The notes: a model not told the origin generated them from the sequence alone. DNA of 64,000 bases from CAZCFB01 sp964511535 (GCA_964511535.1 CAZEFW010000001.1:124001-188000); one strand, 5' to 3'; counted from the stretch's first letter, positions 7,401-17,482 are shown. Translations and numbers: made by a program.

Positions 7401-9563
7401 CTAGCCGATGCCCGGGCAGTAGACGCTGCCGATGACCGCCCCGTTGTTCTTCTCGTTGCACTCGTTCGCCTTGCCCTTTCCCTTGCCGTCGTCGTCCACC
7501 ACCACCCTCAGGCTGACGGTCTGCTTGGCGAACTGCTTGGGCGCCTTTAGCGAGAAGGTCACCTTCTCCGCCTGGCCCGGGTAGATCTGTGTCTTAGTCT
7601 TCACGGTCTGCAGCAGCCCCCACTGGCCCCCGGAGAGCTTGCCGTAGAGCGACACCGGGATGCCGGCCGCCACCCTGGCGGCGCCCTCGTTCTTGACCTG
7701 CGCGTCCACGGTGAGGTTGTTGGCGCACTTGGCCGTCCCCTTGCCCGGCACCAGGTCCGGCGCGTCGAACAGCCCGCCCGGCTGCACGTTCTGGCGGAAG
7801 TTGTTCAGGTACGGGTTGTCCCAGTTGCGCGGCTCCTTGATGGGGATGATCCCGTCCTCGCTCACGTTGGTGATGTGGTAGGTGTGCTGGTTCCAGATGC
7901 GCCGGGTCTTGACCCAGTTGAGCTTGGTGTCCGACAGCACCTTGATGCCGGTATGGGAGGCCGATCCGTCGGCGCAGGTCTTGAAGGCGTAGTTGTTGTT
8001 GGCCACCACGATCTCGGCGTGGCCGTCGTTGTCCACGTCCACGATGAGCGGGTACTCCACCAGGGTGCCGGAGGTGTTGCAGAACTTCTTGAGCACCACC
8101 CCGTCGGTGCCGCGGTAGATCCGCAGCTCGTGCTCGTCGCTGTAGACCACCTCCGCCTTGCCGTCGCCCTCGAAGTCGAAGACCGACGATCCGGTGACCC
8201 GCGAGGAGAGGTCCTTGGTTTTCTGGAACCACTTGGCCTTCCCGTCATGCTCGAAGATCACGTACCCCCAGCCGCCGGCCGCCGCGATCTCGGGCTTGCC
8301 GTCGCCGTCGAAGTCGGCCACCGTGGGCGGCCCGCCGCCGCAATAGTTGCACTTGTCGGAGCCGGTGGCCTTGCCCTGGTTGATGTCCACCGGCATCTTC
8401 TTCCAGGCAGGCTTTCCGTCGTGGTGATACGCCCGAAGGCCATGGTCCGATGAGGACGCGGTGATGATCTCCGGCTTGCCGTCGCCGTCCAGGTCGCTGA
8501 TGGCCACGTACCCGTCAGGCCGCTTGCTATCGATCCAGTACAGCTTGCCGTCGTGGCGGTAGACGCGGTTGCCCCCCACCACCTCCATCTTGCCGTCCTC
8601 GTCGATGTCCGCCGCCGTGGTGTAGGTGCAGCCGCTGTTCTTCCACCAGGTCTTGCCCGTGGCGCCATGGATGGCCGCGTAGCAGGAGACCACCTCCACC
8701 TTGCCGTCGGCGTTCAGGTCCGCCAGGGAGGGGGAGTTGCACGGCACCGAGGTGTTCTTCCACTTGAAGGTCCCGTCATGCTCGAACGCGATGACGCCGC
8801 CGCCCATGACGCAGGCCACCATCTCGGGCTTCTGGTCGCCGTCGATGTCCCCCAGCGCCACCTGGGTGCCGGGGTGGGTGCGGTTGAGCTGCAGCTTCTT
8901 GGTGATCGCCAGGTGCTCCCCCTTGCCGTCGCCGCTGATGACGCGCATCACCCCGTCGGTGGTGTACGCGGAGCCCTTGTAGGTGTGGAAGACGATGTCC
9001 GGCACGTCGTTACGGTCGATCTTGCCGTCCTTGTTGTCGTCGGTGATGTTGGCCACCATGGGCGCCATCATCACCTGGTTGTACAGCGGCTGCTCCTTGC
9101 TGCCTTGCCACTCCCACTTCACCTTGGGCGAGAACACGCCCACCGGCGGCTTGTACTCGCACTTCTTGGCCCCCGGGATACAACGCCCGGTGGCCTTGTC
9201 GCAGAAATACCCCGCAGGACAGGGCCACAGCTCGCTGCACACCGGGCCCAGCTTGAGGCACTTGTTGTTGAGGCAGATGTGGGTGTTCAGGTAGCAGCAC
9301 TTGCCCCCGCACGGCACGTAGCCCGGCGCGCAGTGCGGCACGCTGTCCGGCCGCGCGCCGTCCGGCTTGACCGGCGGGGCGTCCCACTTGATGGACGAAC
9401 CATCGCTGCCGGCACCATCGCCGCCGCTCGCCCCGTCCAGGCACCCGCCGCCAGAGCATACGCCGAGGGTCGTTGTCTCGCAGCCGGTGGATGCCAGGAG
9501 CACCGGCACCAGGAGCGCCGCCAGCGAGGCCAGGGGCGCGGAGGTCAGTCGCGGTGGGAGCAT
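7401..9563 (-). CDS. FG-GAP/VCBS-repeat lipoprotein with CARDB-like C-terminal domain
   Basis: The 720-residue product has a lipoprotein signal (LLASTGC) and a low-complexity Gly/Asp/Ser linker. A Cys-rich segment of about 80 residues follows (APGYVPCGGKCCYLN, CPAGYFCDKATGRC). About eight FG-GAP blades with calcium-binding DxDxDGxxE loops come next (GDIDGDQKPE, ADLNADGKVE, SDLDGDGKPE, ADFDGDGKPE, VDVDNDGHAE and others), consistent with a seven-bladed integrin-like propeller. The last 110 residues (DLVPGKGTAKCANNLTV onwards) resemble a CARDB adhesion domain. A cell-surface adhesion or matrix-binding role is likely from the architecture but not proven. Confidence 0.85.
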   Translation of the reverse strand: MLPPRLTSAPLASLAALLVPVLLASTGCETTTLGVCSGGGCLDGASGGDGAGSDGSSIKWDAPPVKPDGARPDSVPHCAPGYVPCGGKCCYLNTHICLNNKCLKLGPVCSELWPCPAGYFCDKATGRCIPGAKKCEYKPPVGVFSPKVKWEWQGSKEQPLYNQVMMAPMVANITDDNKDGKIDRNDVPDIVFHTYKGSAYTTDGVMRVISGDGKGEHLAITKKLQLNRTHPGTQVALGDIDGDQKPEMVACVMGGGVIAFEHDGTFKWKNTSVPCNSPSLADLNADGKVEVVSCYAAIHGATGKTWWKNSGCTYTTAADIDEDGKMEVVGGNRVYRHDGKLYWIDSKRPDGYVAISDLDGDGKPEIITASSSDHGLRAYHHDGKPAWKKMPVDINQGKATGSDKCNYCGGGPPTVADFDGDGKPEIAAAGGWGYVIFEHDGKAKWFQKTKDLSSRVTGSSVFDFEGDGKAEVVYSDEHELRIYRGTDGVVLKKFCNTSGTLVEYPLIVDVDNDGHAEIVVANNNYAFKTCADGSASHTGIKVLSDTKLNWVKTRRIWNQHTYHITNVSEDGIIPIKEPRNWDNPYLNNFRQNVQPGGLFDAPDLVPGKGTAKCANNLTVDAQVKNEGAARVAAGIPVSLYGKLSGGQWGLLQTVKTKTQIYPGQAEKVTFSLKAPKQFAKQTVSLRVVVDDDGKGKGKANECNEKNNGAVIGSVYCPGIG

Positions 9564-9655
9564 GGCCGTAACTATAGCATTCTGGCGGTGCCAGCCAGCA
9601 CCGACTATTCTGGGCTGAATCGCGGCTTTCTCTGCCGTTTCAAGGAGTGCGCTCG

Positions 9656-10918
9656 ATGAACAATGTACTTGGGACTCGCTGCCTAGTGTGCGGAGATGAG
9701 CGCGGCTTCGGCCTGGAGGCCACGGTCTGCCCGCTGTGCCACGGCAACCTGGATCTGGTGTACGACTACCCCTCGATCTGCGACCGGATGAACCGCGAGG
9801 CGCTGGAGGGGAGGGGCCCGGAGAGCCTCTGGCGCTACGCCCCGCTGCTGCCCCTGTCGCCCGGGCTGGAGCCGCCCGCGCTGCAGCTGGGCTGGACGCC
9901 GCTGGTGCCCGCGTGGTGGCTGGGGCGCCGGCTCGGGGTGGGGAACCTGCTGATCAAGGACGAGGGCCGAAACCCGAGCGGCTCCCTCAAGGACCGGGCC
10001 AGCGCGGTGGTGCTCATGGGCGCCCTGGCCAGCGGCTCCCCCGCGGTGGTGGGCGCTTCCACCGGCAACGCCGGGTCTTCCATGGCCTGCCTGGCAGCCT
10101 CGGCCGCGCTGCCCTGCTTCATCCTGGTGCCCGCCGACGCGCCCCAGGCCAAGCTGGCCCAGCTGCTGGCCTTCGGCGCCCAGCTCATCCCGGTGAGCGG
10201 CACCTACGACCAGGCCTACGACCTGAGCCTGGAGCTGAGCCGCCGCACCGGCTGGTTCAGCCGCTCCACCGGCTTTTCGCCCCTGACCCGGGAGGGGAAG
10301 AAGACCTGCGCCCTGGAGATCTGGGAGCAGCTGGGCTACCAGGCGCCCGACTGGGTGTTCGTCTCGGTGGGCGACGGCAACATCATCAGCGGCCTGCACA
10401 AGGGGTTCCGCGACCTCAAGGCGCTGGGCCTCATCGCGGAGCTGCCGCGGCTGTGCGCGGTTCAGAGCGCTGGCAGCGCCGCCGTGGCCAACGCGGTGGC
10501 CGCGATGAAGGACAGCGGCACCGACGACGCGACGACCATCCGGATCGAGGCGGTGCAGGCGGACACCTGCGCGGACAGCATCTCGGTGGATCTGCCCCGC
10601 GACGGGGTGGCGGCAGTGCGCGCGGTGTTGGAGTCGGGCGGCGCGGCCCTCACCGTCCAGGACGAGCAGATCCTGGCCTGCATCCCGCTGGTGGGATCCT
10701 CCACCGGCGTGTTCGGGGAGCCCGCGGGCGTGGCGCCCGTGGCGGGCCTGATGGCCGCGCGGGAGCAGGGGCTGGTGGGGGAAGACGACACCGTGGTCTG
10801 CGTGGTGACGGGCAGCGGGCTGAAGGACGTGCAGGGGGTGCTGCGCGCGGTGTCTCTGCCCGAGCCGGTCCCGCCGGTTATGGAGTCCCTGCTCGACCGG
10901 CTCGGGATAGACGGCTGA
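9656..10918 (+). CDS. thrC: Threonine synthase
   Basis: This is a PLP enzyme of fold type II that converts O-phosphohomoserine to threonine in the cytoplasm. The N-terminus has the zinc-ribbon pairs C9xxC12 and C25xxC28 found in one threonine synthase group. The PLP lysine is K112 in NPSGSLKDRAS, and the phosphate loop is GASTGNAGSS. AAGGAG at 9642-9647 sits eight bases before ATG 9656, which decides against the upstream GTG at 9647. It has 420 residues, close to the family norm. Related threonine-synthase-like lyases cannot be fully excluded because no other threonine genes adjoin it. Confidence 0.85.
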   Translation: MNNVLGTRCLVCGDERGFGLEATVCPLCHGNLDLVYDYPSICDRMNREALEGRGPESLWRYAPLLPLSPGLEPPALQLGWTPLVPAWWLGRRLGVGNLLIKDEGRNPSGSLKDRASAVVLMGALASGSPAVVGASTGNAGSSMACLAASAALPCFILVPADAPQAKLAQLLAFGAQLIPVSGTYDQAYDLSLELSRRTGWFSRSTGFSPLTREGKKTCALEIWEQLGYQAPDWVFVSVGDGNIISGLHKGFRDLKALGLIAELPRLCAVQSAGSAAVANAVAAMKDSGTDDATTIRIEAVQADTCADSISVDLPRDGVAAVRAVLESGGAALTVQDEQILACIPLVGSSTGVFGEPAGVAPVAGLMAAREQGLVGEDDTVVCVVTGSGLKDVQGVLRAVSLPEPVPPVMESLLDRLGIDG

Positions 10919-10922
10919 GCGC

Positions 10923-12467
10923 GTGAGGTTGCCCGGCGCCACGGAGTGGCCCCGCGCCCTGGGCTGCTTGTTGGTGGGGCTGTGGTTCCTCAGGCGTCAG
11001 CCGGCGCCACCCCCATCGGCAGCCCCGCGCGCGCGCCGGCGCTGGGTGCCGCTGGCGGTCGCGGTCGCGGTGGTGGCGTGCCTCGCCGCCTGGCTCGTCG
11101 TGGCGCCCAGCAACCTGCGCCGCTCGGTGCATCTGTGGGACACCTACCACTATTACCTGGGCGCCAAGTACTTCCCGGAGCTCGGCCATGAGGGCCTCTA
11201 CGACTGCACCCTCGCCGCCGATCTCGAGGCAGGGCAGGGGGGCGACCTCGACCGGCGATACATCCGGGACCTGTCCACCAACCGGGCCGAGCCGGCGCGC
11301 CGGGCGCTGCCCCGCGCCGAGCGATGCAGGCAGCGCTTCACGCCGCAGCGATGGGCCCTGTTCGCCGGCGACGTGGCGCTGTTCCGCCGCCATATCCCTG
11401 GCGCGGGCTGGCACAACCTGCAGTACGACCACGGCTTCAACGCATCGCCGGTGTGGATCGCGGCTGCCCGCGTGCTGCTGCCCTCGGCGCCGGGCACCGC
11501 CCTGCAGCTGAGCCTGCTCGCGTCTCTCGACTTCCTGATCCTCGGCGCGCTCTGGCTGGTGGTGATCCGCTGCCTCGGCTGGCGGGCGGCGGCCGCCGCC
11601 GGCTGCTACTGGGCGTGCAACTTCCCCGGCCGCCCCTACTGGACCGGCGGGGCGTTCGTGCGGCAGCCCTGGCTGCTCTGCTCCGTCGGCGGCCTCTGCC
11701 TGCTGCACCAGGGCCACGCCCTGAGCGCCGGGGCCGCCCTGGGAGCTGCGGGCGCCCTGCGCGCCTTCCCGCTCGTGCTGCTGGTGGGGCCGAGCATGAA
11801 CATGGTTCGTCACATGGCCCTGCGCCGGTGGGAGGCGCCGGCGAGGCAGGGCGCGCGCCTGCTGGCCGGGGCCGCGCTCTCGGCGGCGCTGCTCGTGGGC
11901 GCATCGCTGCTCACCCCAGCCGGGCCTGGCGCCTGGTCCGGCTGGGCGCACAAGATCCAGCTGCACGCCGCCACCCCGACGACCAACACCATGGGCCTGC
12001 GCACGGTCATCGCCTACAGCCCGCGCACCCGCATGGTGCGCATGGCCGCGCCGGGCCGGCCAGACCCGCTGGGTCCGTGGCGCGCGGCGCGCCAGCAGAC
12101 TTACCAGAAGCGCCGACCGCTGCTCTGGCTGCTGACCGGGCTGTTCATCGTGCTGCTGGCGCGGGGGGTCCGGGGGCGACCTGCCTGGGAGGCGGCGACC
12201 CTGAGCATCGGGCTGCTGCCCGTGGCCTTCAGCTCGTCCTGCTACTACCACTCCCTGCTGCTGGGATACGGGTTGCTGGCGCCCCATGCCCCCCTGGTCG
12301 CCGGCGGGCTGAACCTGCACGCCGCGGTGGGCTGGCTGGCGCCGTGGCTGCTGCGCTACATGGACGATCAGTACGCCGGCCTGTCCGCGCTGAGCGTCCT
12401 GTACGTGACCGGCGTGACGGCCTGGGCCGCGCTGAGACGGGGGCGGAGCCAGGGAGACCCTTCCTGA
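10923..12467 (+). CDS. Polytopic membrane protein, GT-C glycosyltransferase-like
   Basis: This 514-residue integral membrane protein has about 9-10 hydrophobic helices. A large early extracytoplasmic loop begins with WDTYHYYLGAKYFPELGH, a motif that resembles the acidic first-loop region of GT-C lipid-linked glycosyltransferases. Further loops contain NLQYDHGFNASP and FSSSCYYHS. The GTG start lies just after the thrC stop with no strong ribosome site, so translational coupling is possible. Sugar-transfer activity is a family-level inference; no proven catalytic pair could be assigned. Confidence 0.6.
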   Translation: MRLPGATEWPRALGCLLVGLWFLRRQPAPPPSAAPRARRRWVPLAVAVAVVACLAAWLVVAPSNLRRSVHLWDTYHYYLGAKYFPELGHEGLYDCTLAADLEAGQGGDLDRRYIRDLSTNRAEPARRALPRAERCRQRFTPQRWALFAGDVALFRRHIPGAGWHNLQYDHGFNASPVWIAAARVLLPSAPGTALQLSLLASLDFLILGALWLVVIRCLGWRAAAAAGCYWACNFPGRPYWTGGAFVRQPWLLCSVGGLCLLHQGHALSAGAALGAAGALRAFPLVLLVGPSMNMVRHMALRRWEAPARQGARLLAGAALSAALLVGASLLTPAGPGAWSGWAHKIQLHAATPTTNTMGLRTVIAYSPRTRMVRMAAPGRPDPLGPWRAARQQTYQKRRPLLWLLTGLFIVLLARGVRGRPAWEAATLSIGLLPVAFSSSCYYHSLLLGYGLLAPHAPLVAGGLNLHAAVGWLAPWLLRYMDDQYAGLSALSVLYVTGVTAWAALRRGRSQGDPS

Positions 12468-12498
12468 GCTGGCGCTCCGTCGGTTACCATGGTTGACC

Positions 12499-13188
12499 AT
12501 GGTCCCTGACAACAGGCTCATCGCCCTGGCGGTGATCTCCTTCCTGCTGGCCAGCGCGCCCCTGCCGGGCGCCGCCCGGGGGAAGAAGCGCAAGCGCCGC
12601 GCTGCGCCCGCGCGAACCGAGGCTGCCCCGGACCGCCTGGCCGCCACGGTTCAGCAGCTCAAGCGCATCTCCAAGCCACGGGAGCTGTGGCAGGCCGTGG
12701 CCGCCCTGGCCGGCACCAGCGAGAAGCTCCACGACTTCACGGACGACAGCGGCGAGGGAACGCTGGTGGCGCCCAGGCACCTGCGCCGCGCCGAGCTGCG
12801 GCGGGCCAACCTGGACCGGGACCGCGGCAAGGAGTCGGTCACCTTGCTGGAGTTCCATCAGCCCACCAAGCGACCGGACAGCCCGATGCTCTACATCGTC
12901 CTCGTCCACGACGACCCCAGGTCCGGCGCGGAGCTGCTCGAGCGGTATTTCTACCGGCACACCCACTGCACCCACGCCGAGACCAGCGGCCTCGCGCTGC
13001 GCTTCAAGCGCGCCCGGCGGCGGCGCAAGGAGCTGCGCCTGGTGCACTCGGTCATCGTTGACTGCGGGGTGACCGTGGGGGGCCACGAGCGAGTGGACCG
13101 CCTGATCCGTCGACGGGAGAAGCTCAAGCTGAAGCGCGGAAAGGTGGTCAAACGCTGGGAGATCAACCGCGCCCTCTTGGCCGAATGA
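12499..13188 (+). CDS. Exported basic protein of unknown function
   Basis: The product of about 229 residues starts with an N-terminal hydrophobic stretch (LIALAVISFLLASAPLPGAA) that looks like a signal peptide. It is then strongly basic (KKRKRRAAP, RARRRRKELR, RRREKLKLKRGK). Two cysteines (HTHCTH and VIVDCGV) could form a disulfide. No family was recognised. It follows the GT-C-like gene on the same strand and ends nine bases before the convergent acyl-CoA synthetase gene. A TTG at 12493 is an alternative start. Export and function are uncertain. Confidence 0.55.
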   Translation: MVPDNRLIALAVISFLLASAPLPGAARGKKRKRRAAPARTEAAPDRLAATVQQLKRISKPRELWQAVAALAGTSEKLHDFTDDSGEGTLVAPRHLRRAELRRANLDRDRGKESVTLLEFHQPTKRPDSPMLYIVLVHDDPRSGAELLERYFYRHTHCTHAETSGLALRFKRARRRRKELRLVHSVIVDCGVTVGGHERVDRLIRRREKLKLKRGKVVKRWEINRALLAE

Positions 13189-13197
13189 GCCCCCCCG

Positions 13198-14958
13198 TCA
13201 GGGCGCGCCGTAGCGCTCCCGGATGGTCCCGCGCAGCACCTTGCCCACCGGGCTGAGGGGCAGCGCCTCGACGAAGACCACCTCCCGCGGGGCCTTGTAG
13301 CCGGCCAGCCGCTCCTTGACAAACGCGATGAGCTCGGCCGCCTCGGCGGACATGCCCTCCCTGGGCTGCACAACCGCCCGGATGCGCTGGCCCCACTCCG
13401 GATCCTCCACGCCGATGACGCAGGCCGCCTCCACCGCAGGGTGCTCCTGCAGCGCCTCCTCCACCTCCAGCGGGAAGACCTTCTCTCCGCCGGTGTTGAT
13501 GCACTCCCGCTTGCGGTCCACCACGCGGATCTCGCCGTCCTCGTCGAGGTAGCCCAGGTCGCCGCTGCGGAACCAGCCGTCCGACATGGCCTCGGAGGTG
13601 CCGCCCTCGTCCTGGTAGTAGCCCTGCATCATGGTGTCAGACCGGTACAGGATCTCGCCCACCTCGCCGGGGGGCAGCGCGTTGCCCGCCTCGTCCTGCA
13701 CGCGCACCTGCACGATGGGCGCGCCCACCGAGCGCTCCTTGAGCGTCTCCGGCCCGGCGTCCATGCGGAAGGCGGTGACCGGGGTCATCTCGGTCTGGCC
13801 GAACATGTCCATGATCAGCGCCCCCGGGAAGCCGTCGAAGATGCGCCGCTTCAGGTCCACGGGGCAGACGCCGGCGCCGCTGATGCAGACTCGCACCGAC
13901 GACAGATCACGCCCGCGCGCGTCAGGGTGGCGCACCAGCTTCTTCCAGCCGGTGGGCACGTTGGCCATGAGGAACGGCCGCTCCCGCTCGATCTCCGCCA
14001 GCACCAGGGCTGGATCGAAGCGCTCCGCCGGGGGCAGGATGAACCGCAGGTTGCCGGTCATGGCGCCCATCATCAGCAGCATGTACGACGCGCTGTGGAA
14101 GAAGGGCAGCGACGGCACCATGTACCCCATCGGCTCGGACTTGAGCATCCTGGACAGCCGGGGGTCTGACAGGAAGCGACGCAGCCCCGCCCGCAGGCTG
14201 CCCACCGCGCCGGGGCGGCTGGCCAGCCATCGCGCCGGGCCGCTCTGGATCAGCGGCGCCATGACGCCCATGAACGGAAGCTTCAGCGGCGAAACCTCCG
14301 CCAGGCGCGCCAGGCGATCAGCGCTCATGTCGAGCTGCACCCCCCGGGTCAACATGCCGGCCAGCATGTTGGCGAACATCTCCACGTGGGCGCCGTAGGA
14401 GAGCATCACCCCCTTTGGGAAGCCGGTGGTGCCGCCGGTGTAGATGATGGCCGCCGTGTCCTCCGGGGCGGTGGCCACGCCGGGGTCGTCCGGCTGCTCC
14501 GACTCCAGCAGCTCGTCATAGTGCAGCGCGTCCGCCAGGTCGCCAGGCCCGCGGCGCATGAAGGTCCGCCCGTCCCTGGCCGCGCCATCCTCGGCGGCCT
14601 GCTCCACGGCCGCGCCCGACAAGCCGTCGTAGATCACCACCCGCGCCTCGCTGTGGGACAGCTGCCGTTTCACCTCTGCCGCGGTGAAGCGGTAGTTCAG
14701 CGGCACCGGGATCCCGCCGGCGATCTGCACGGCATAGTTGGTCTCCACGAAGCCCGGATCGTTGTGGAACATGAAGGTGACCCGGTCGCCAGGTTCCACC
14801 CCCAGGCGCACCAGCGCGTTGGCCAGCCGGAGCGACCGCTGGGCCAGCTCGCCCCAGGTGACCCGGCGCTCGCCGAAGGTCACCGCCTCCTTGTCAGGGC
14901 ACCGGGTGGCGCTGGCCCGCAGGTAGGCGGCCATGATGTTGGGTGAAATGGGGGCCAT
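13198..14958 (-). CDS. AMP-forming acyl-CoA synthetase / ligase with a central insertion
   Basis: This ANL-superfamily enzyme activates a carboxylic (probably fatty) acid to an acyl-adenylate and then to acyl-CoA. Visible motifs are the P-loop YTGGTTGFPKGVM, the A5 motif FGQTEMTP, the A8 hinge DGEIRVVDRKRE, and the catalytic lysine in SPVGKVLRGT near the C-terminus. About 80-90 residues between the P-loop and SLPFFHSASYM are longer than usual for the family. GGGGAGGTAA precedes the ATG. It lies four bases downstream of the HEAT-repeat gene on the same strand and is probably co-transcribed with it. Confidence 0.9.
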   Translation of the reverse strand: MAPISPNIMAAYLRASATRCPDKEAVTFGERRVTWGELAQRSLRLANALVRLGVEPGDRVTFMFHNDPGFVETNYAVQIAGGIPVPLNYRFTAAEVKRQLSHSEARVVIYDGLSGAAVEQAAEDGAARDGRTFMRRGPGDLADALHYDELLESEQPDDPGVATAPEDTAAIIYTGGTTGFPKGVMLSYGAHVEMFANMLAGMLTRGVQLDMSADRLARLAEVSPLKLPFMGVMAPLIQSGPARWLASRPGAVGSLRAGLRRFLSDPRLSRMLKSEPMGYMVPSLPFFHSASYMLLMMGAMTGNLRFILPPAERFDPALVLAEIERERPFLMANVPTGWKKLVRHPDARGRDLSSVRVCISGAGVCPVDLKRRIFDGFPGALIMDMFGQTEMTPVTAFRMDAGPETLKERSVGAPIVQVRVQDEAGNALPPGEVGEILYRSDTMMQGYYQDEGGTSEAMSDGWFRSGDLGYLDEDGEIRVVDRKRECINTGGEKVFPLEVEEALQEHPAVEAACVIGVEDPEWGQRIRAVVQPREGMSAEAAELIAFVKERLAGYKAPREVVFVEALPLSPVGKVLRGTIRERYGAP

Positions 14959-14962
14959 CGGG

Positions 14963-17482
14963 TTACCTCCCCTTTTTTTTCTTCGCTCGCCAGCCGCAGC
15001 GGGCCAGGCTGTTGCGCGCCGCCTGCATCACCTTGGCCGGCGCGTCCTTGGTCGTCTGCTCCAGGGTCTTGCGCGTGGACGGGTGGCACACCTTGCCCAG
15101 GGCCAGGGCGGCAGCCAGGCGCACGGTGGGGATCGGCTCCAGGGCGAGGGCATCCGCCAGGGCAGCGGCGGCCTGCTCGCCGCCGAGGTTGGCCAGCGCC
15201 CCGGCCGCTGCCACGGCCACCTGCTCGTCGGACTCGTAGCGAGCCGCCCCGCGACGCAGGCGGTCCATCAGCGAGACCAGCGCCGCCGCGTGGGCAAGGG
15301 CCAGCTTGCGGTCCAGCAACGAAAGCGCGGTGGTCCTCATGGCCACCCTCCAGCGTCGGTCACCCGCCATGGCGAGCATGAACGGGCCCAGGCCGCGCGG
15401 GCGGCACCGGACCAGGCTCTCCAGGGCGCGGCGGTCCACGGCGTAGGACCGGGGGCCGTGGCGCACGGTCTCGTGCAGCGCCTTGACCCCTCTCTTCGTG
15501 CAGTGCGCACCCAGGGCGTCGGCCAGAGCGCCGAGCACGATGCCCCACCGCTCGCCGGTCACTGCTGCAGCCAGCGCCGCCTCGCCCGCCGCGTCCAGGG
15601 GCCGCGGCTTCAGGTTCAGGGCGGCCGCGGCGCGCACCCGCGGGTGCGCATCCTTGAGCGTGGAGAGCAGGGCGGCGGTGGCGCGCGGGGACGAGGCGCG
15701 ACGCAGCCAGTGCACTGCCTGCAGGCGCAGCATGGCGTCCTCCAGGTTCAGGGCGGCCAGCAGCAGGTCGAGTTGCCCCTCGGCGTCCACGCGCCCCAGG
15801 GCGGCGAGCAGCCGGTAGCGCACCTCGAACTGCTGCTCGCCGGTCCACATGGCGGCCAGGCCGGCGGACAGCTCCGCGCGCACTGACGCGCCTCCCTGGA
15901 TCAAGCCCGCTGCCAGCACCAGGTCGGCGCGCCGGCTCGTCCCGGTCGCCTCCCGGGCGGCCGCCAGCACCGCCCGCGCGTCGTCGGCTTGCCGGAGCAA
16001 CATCAGGCCCTGGACCACCGCCTGGCGCGCGGCCAGCTCGCCGCTGCCCGCCAGCTCGATCAGGGTTGTCCGCGCGCGCGCGCCCCCCAGCTTGCCCAGC
16101 AGCAGGGCAACCTGCGCCACCAGCTCCGAGGCGGCCCCCGTGGCGGCGAGCAGCGGGATCACCGCCCGCACCGTGTCCTCGCCGCCGCGCTCCAGCGCGT
16201 CCAGGGCGAGCCGGCGGCCGGCGGCCGAGAGCCGGGGCAGCAATGACGCAAGCGGCGCCAGGGCCGCTGGTGAGGTGGAGGCTATGAGCGCGGCGGCCAG
16301 CCGCTCGCGCAGCGCGGCGTCAGCGTCGGGCAGGGCGGCGGTGACCAGCTTCACCCCGGCGCCGCCCATGCGGGCCAGGGCGGCGGTGGCTGCCCGCCGC
16401 CGCCGGTCGTCAGCGGCCGCGAGGTCAGCCAGCAGGCGCGCTCCGCCCTTGCCGAACTCCACCTCGGTGAACAGCGCGATCTCGGCGATGGCCGTGCGCC
16501 CGCCGCTGCCGCCGCGGGCATCGCTGCCGGGGTACACCTCGTCCAGGACCAGGGCCGCGCAGCGCGTCGGCGTCGGCCGGGGCAGCATGACCCAGTACGG
16601 CTCCCTCATGTCCCCCGCATCTTTCAGCGGGTCCCCGGGGAAGACCACCCGGTAGCGGACATCCCCCGACAGCACCAGCACCGCGCTCCGCAGCCGGTTG
16701 GCTCGCCGGAAGCTCTTCCGGTCCTTCACATCGCCGGGGATGATGCGCACCGCCTTTAGCCCGTAGAGCGAGTCCTGCGCCCTGGCGATGAGGACCTCGC
16801 CCCTGCCATCGCCCCCCAGGGCCTCGGACCACGCGGTGGACGCATCGCCGTCTCCGGCGCGTGAAGGCGGCGCGAGCCCCGTGGCGGCACCGCCGTCGCC
16901 CGCGTGGGTGGAGGCGAAGACGAGCCGGAAGCTGTTCATCGGGGCGTCGGGCGTGGCCCCCGGGGCTCGCCGCCGCGCGTGGATCACCGGCATGTCTTTG
17001 CCGAGGCGTGGCCGCGCCGACACCGGCCGAAACTTGCCCTGCTTGAAGTCGTAGCGGCGAGGGAACAGGTAGAGCCGCTGCCCGTCGCACCCCACCGCCG
17101 CGTCGAGGCCCTCGTACAGGATGACCCCGGCCTTGCTCACCGAGAGGTGCTGGCTCCACTCGCCGTCTCTGCCCTGGGGACCGGTGGCGCCGGCGAAGAC
17201 CGGCTTCTGGCCCGGCGCGGCCGACACGAGCAACTCGGCGGAGCGTGCCCCTGCGCCGCGCACCACCACATGGATCAGCCCCCTGCCGCCTGACTGCCTG
17301 AGCGTGGCGCTGACCTTCCACGGCCGCGGGGGCGGCGGGACGCGCCCCAACAGCTGCCCCCCACGCAGGACCTTGCCGTCGGCCTCGACCTTTACCCCGA
17401 GGTTCGGCGACGCCGTGGTCCGGCCAAAGGCGGGCAGGGCCGCGAGGGTCAGCAACAAATAAAGGAACCAGCGCATGACCAT
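14963..17482 (-). CDS. Secreted HEAT-repeat protein with discoidin-like N-terminal part
   Basis: The 839-residue product has a short signal peptide (FLYLLLTLAALPAFG) and an N-terminal half of mixed strands. It includes a region (NRLRSAVLVLSGDVRYRV to IAEIALFTEVEF) that looks like an F5/8-type carbohydrate-binding sandwich. From about residue 350 onward it is Ala/Leu-rich with tandem two-helix HEAT repeats (LAALGRVDAEGQLDLLLAAL, LSTLKDAHPRVRAAAALNLK, ANLGGEQAAAALADAL). The C-terminus is a Lys tract (AKKKKGR). HEAT arrays usually bind proteins; no enzyme motif is seen. The second ATG at 17476 is an equally good start. Confidence 0.75.
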   Translation of the reverse strand: MVMRWFLYLLLTLAALPAFGRTTASPNLGVKVEADGKVLRGGQLLGRVPPPPRPWKVSATLRQSGGRGLIHVVVRGAGARSAELLVSAAPGQKPVFAGATGPQGRDGEWSQHLSVSKAGVILYEGLDAAVGCDGQRLYLFPRRYDFKQGKFRPVSARPRLGKDMPVIHARRRAPGATPDAPMNSFRLVFASTHAGDGGAATGLAPPSRAGDGDASTAWSEALGGDGRGEVLIARAQDSLYGLKAVRIIPGDVKDRKSFRRANRLRSAVLVLSGDVRYRVVFPGDPLKDAGDMREPYWVMLPRPTPTRCAALVLDEVYPGSDARGGSGGRTAIAEIALFTEVEFGKGGARLLADLAAADDRRRRAATAALARMGGAGVKLVTAALPDADAALRERLAAALIASTSPAALAPLASLLPRLSAAGRRLALDALERGGEDTVRAVIPLLAATGAASELVAQVALLLGKLGGARARTTLIELAGSGELAARQAVVQGLMLLRQADDARAVLAAAREATGTSRRADLVLAAGLIQGGASVRAELSAGLAAMWTGEQQFEVRYRLLAALGRVDAEGQLDLLLAALNLEDAMLRLQAVHWLRRASSPRATAALLSTLKDAHPRVRAAAALNLKPRPLDAAGEAALAAAVTGERWGIVLGALADALGAHCTKRGVKALHETVRHGPRSYAVDRRALESLVRCRPRGLGPFMLAMAGDRRWRVAMRTTALSLLDRKLALAHAAALVSLMDRLRRGAARYESDEQVAVAAAGALANLGGEQAAAALADALALEPIPTVRLAAALALGKVCHPSTRKTLEQTTKDAPAKVMQAARNSLARCGWRAKKKKGR

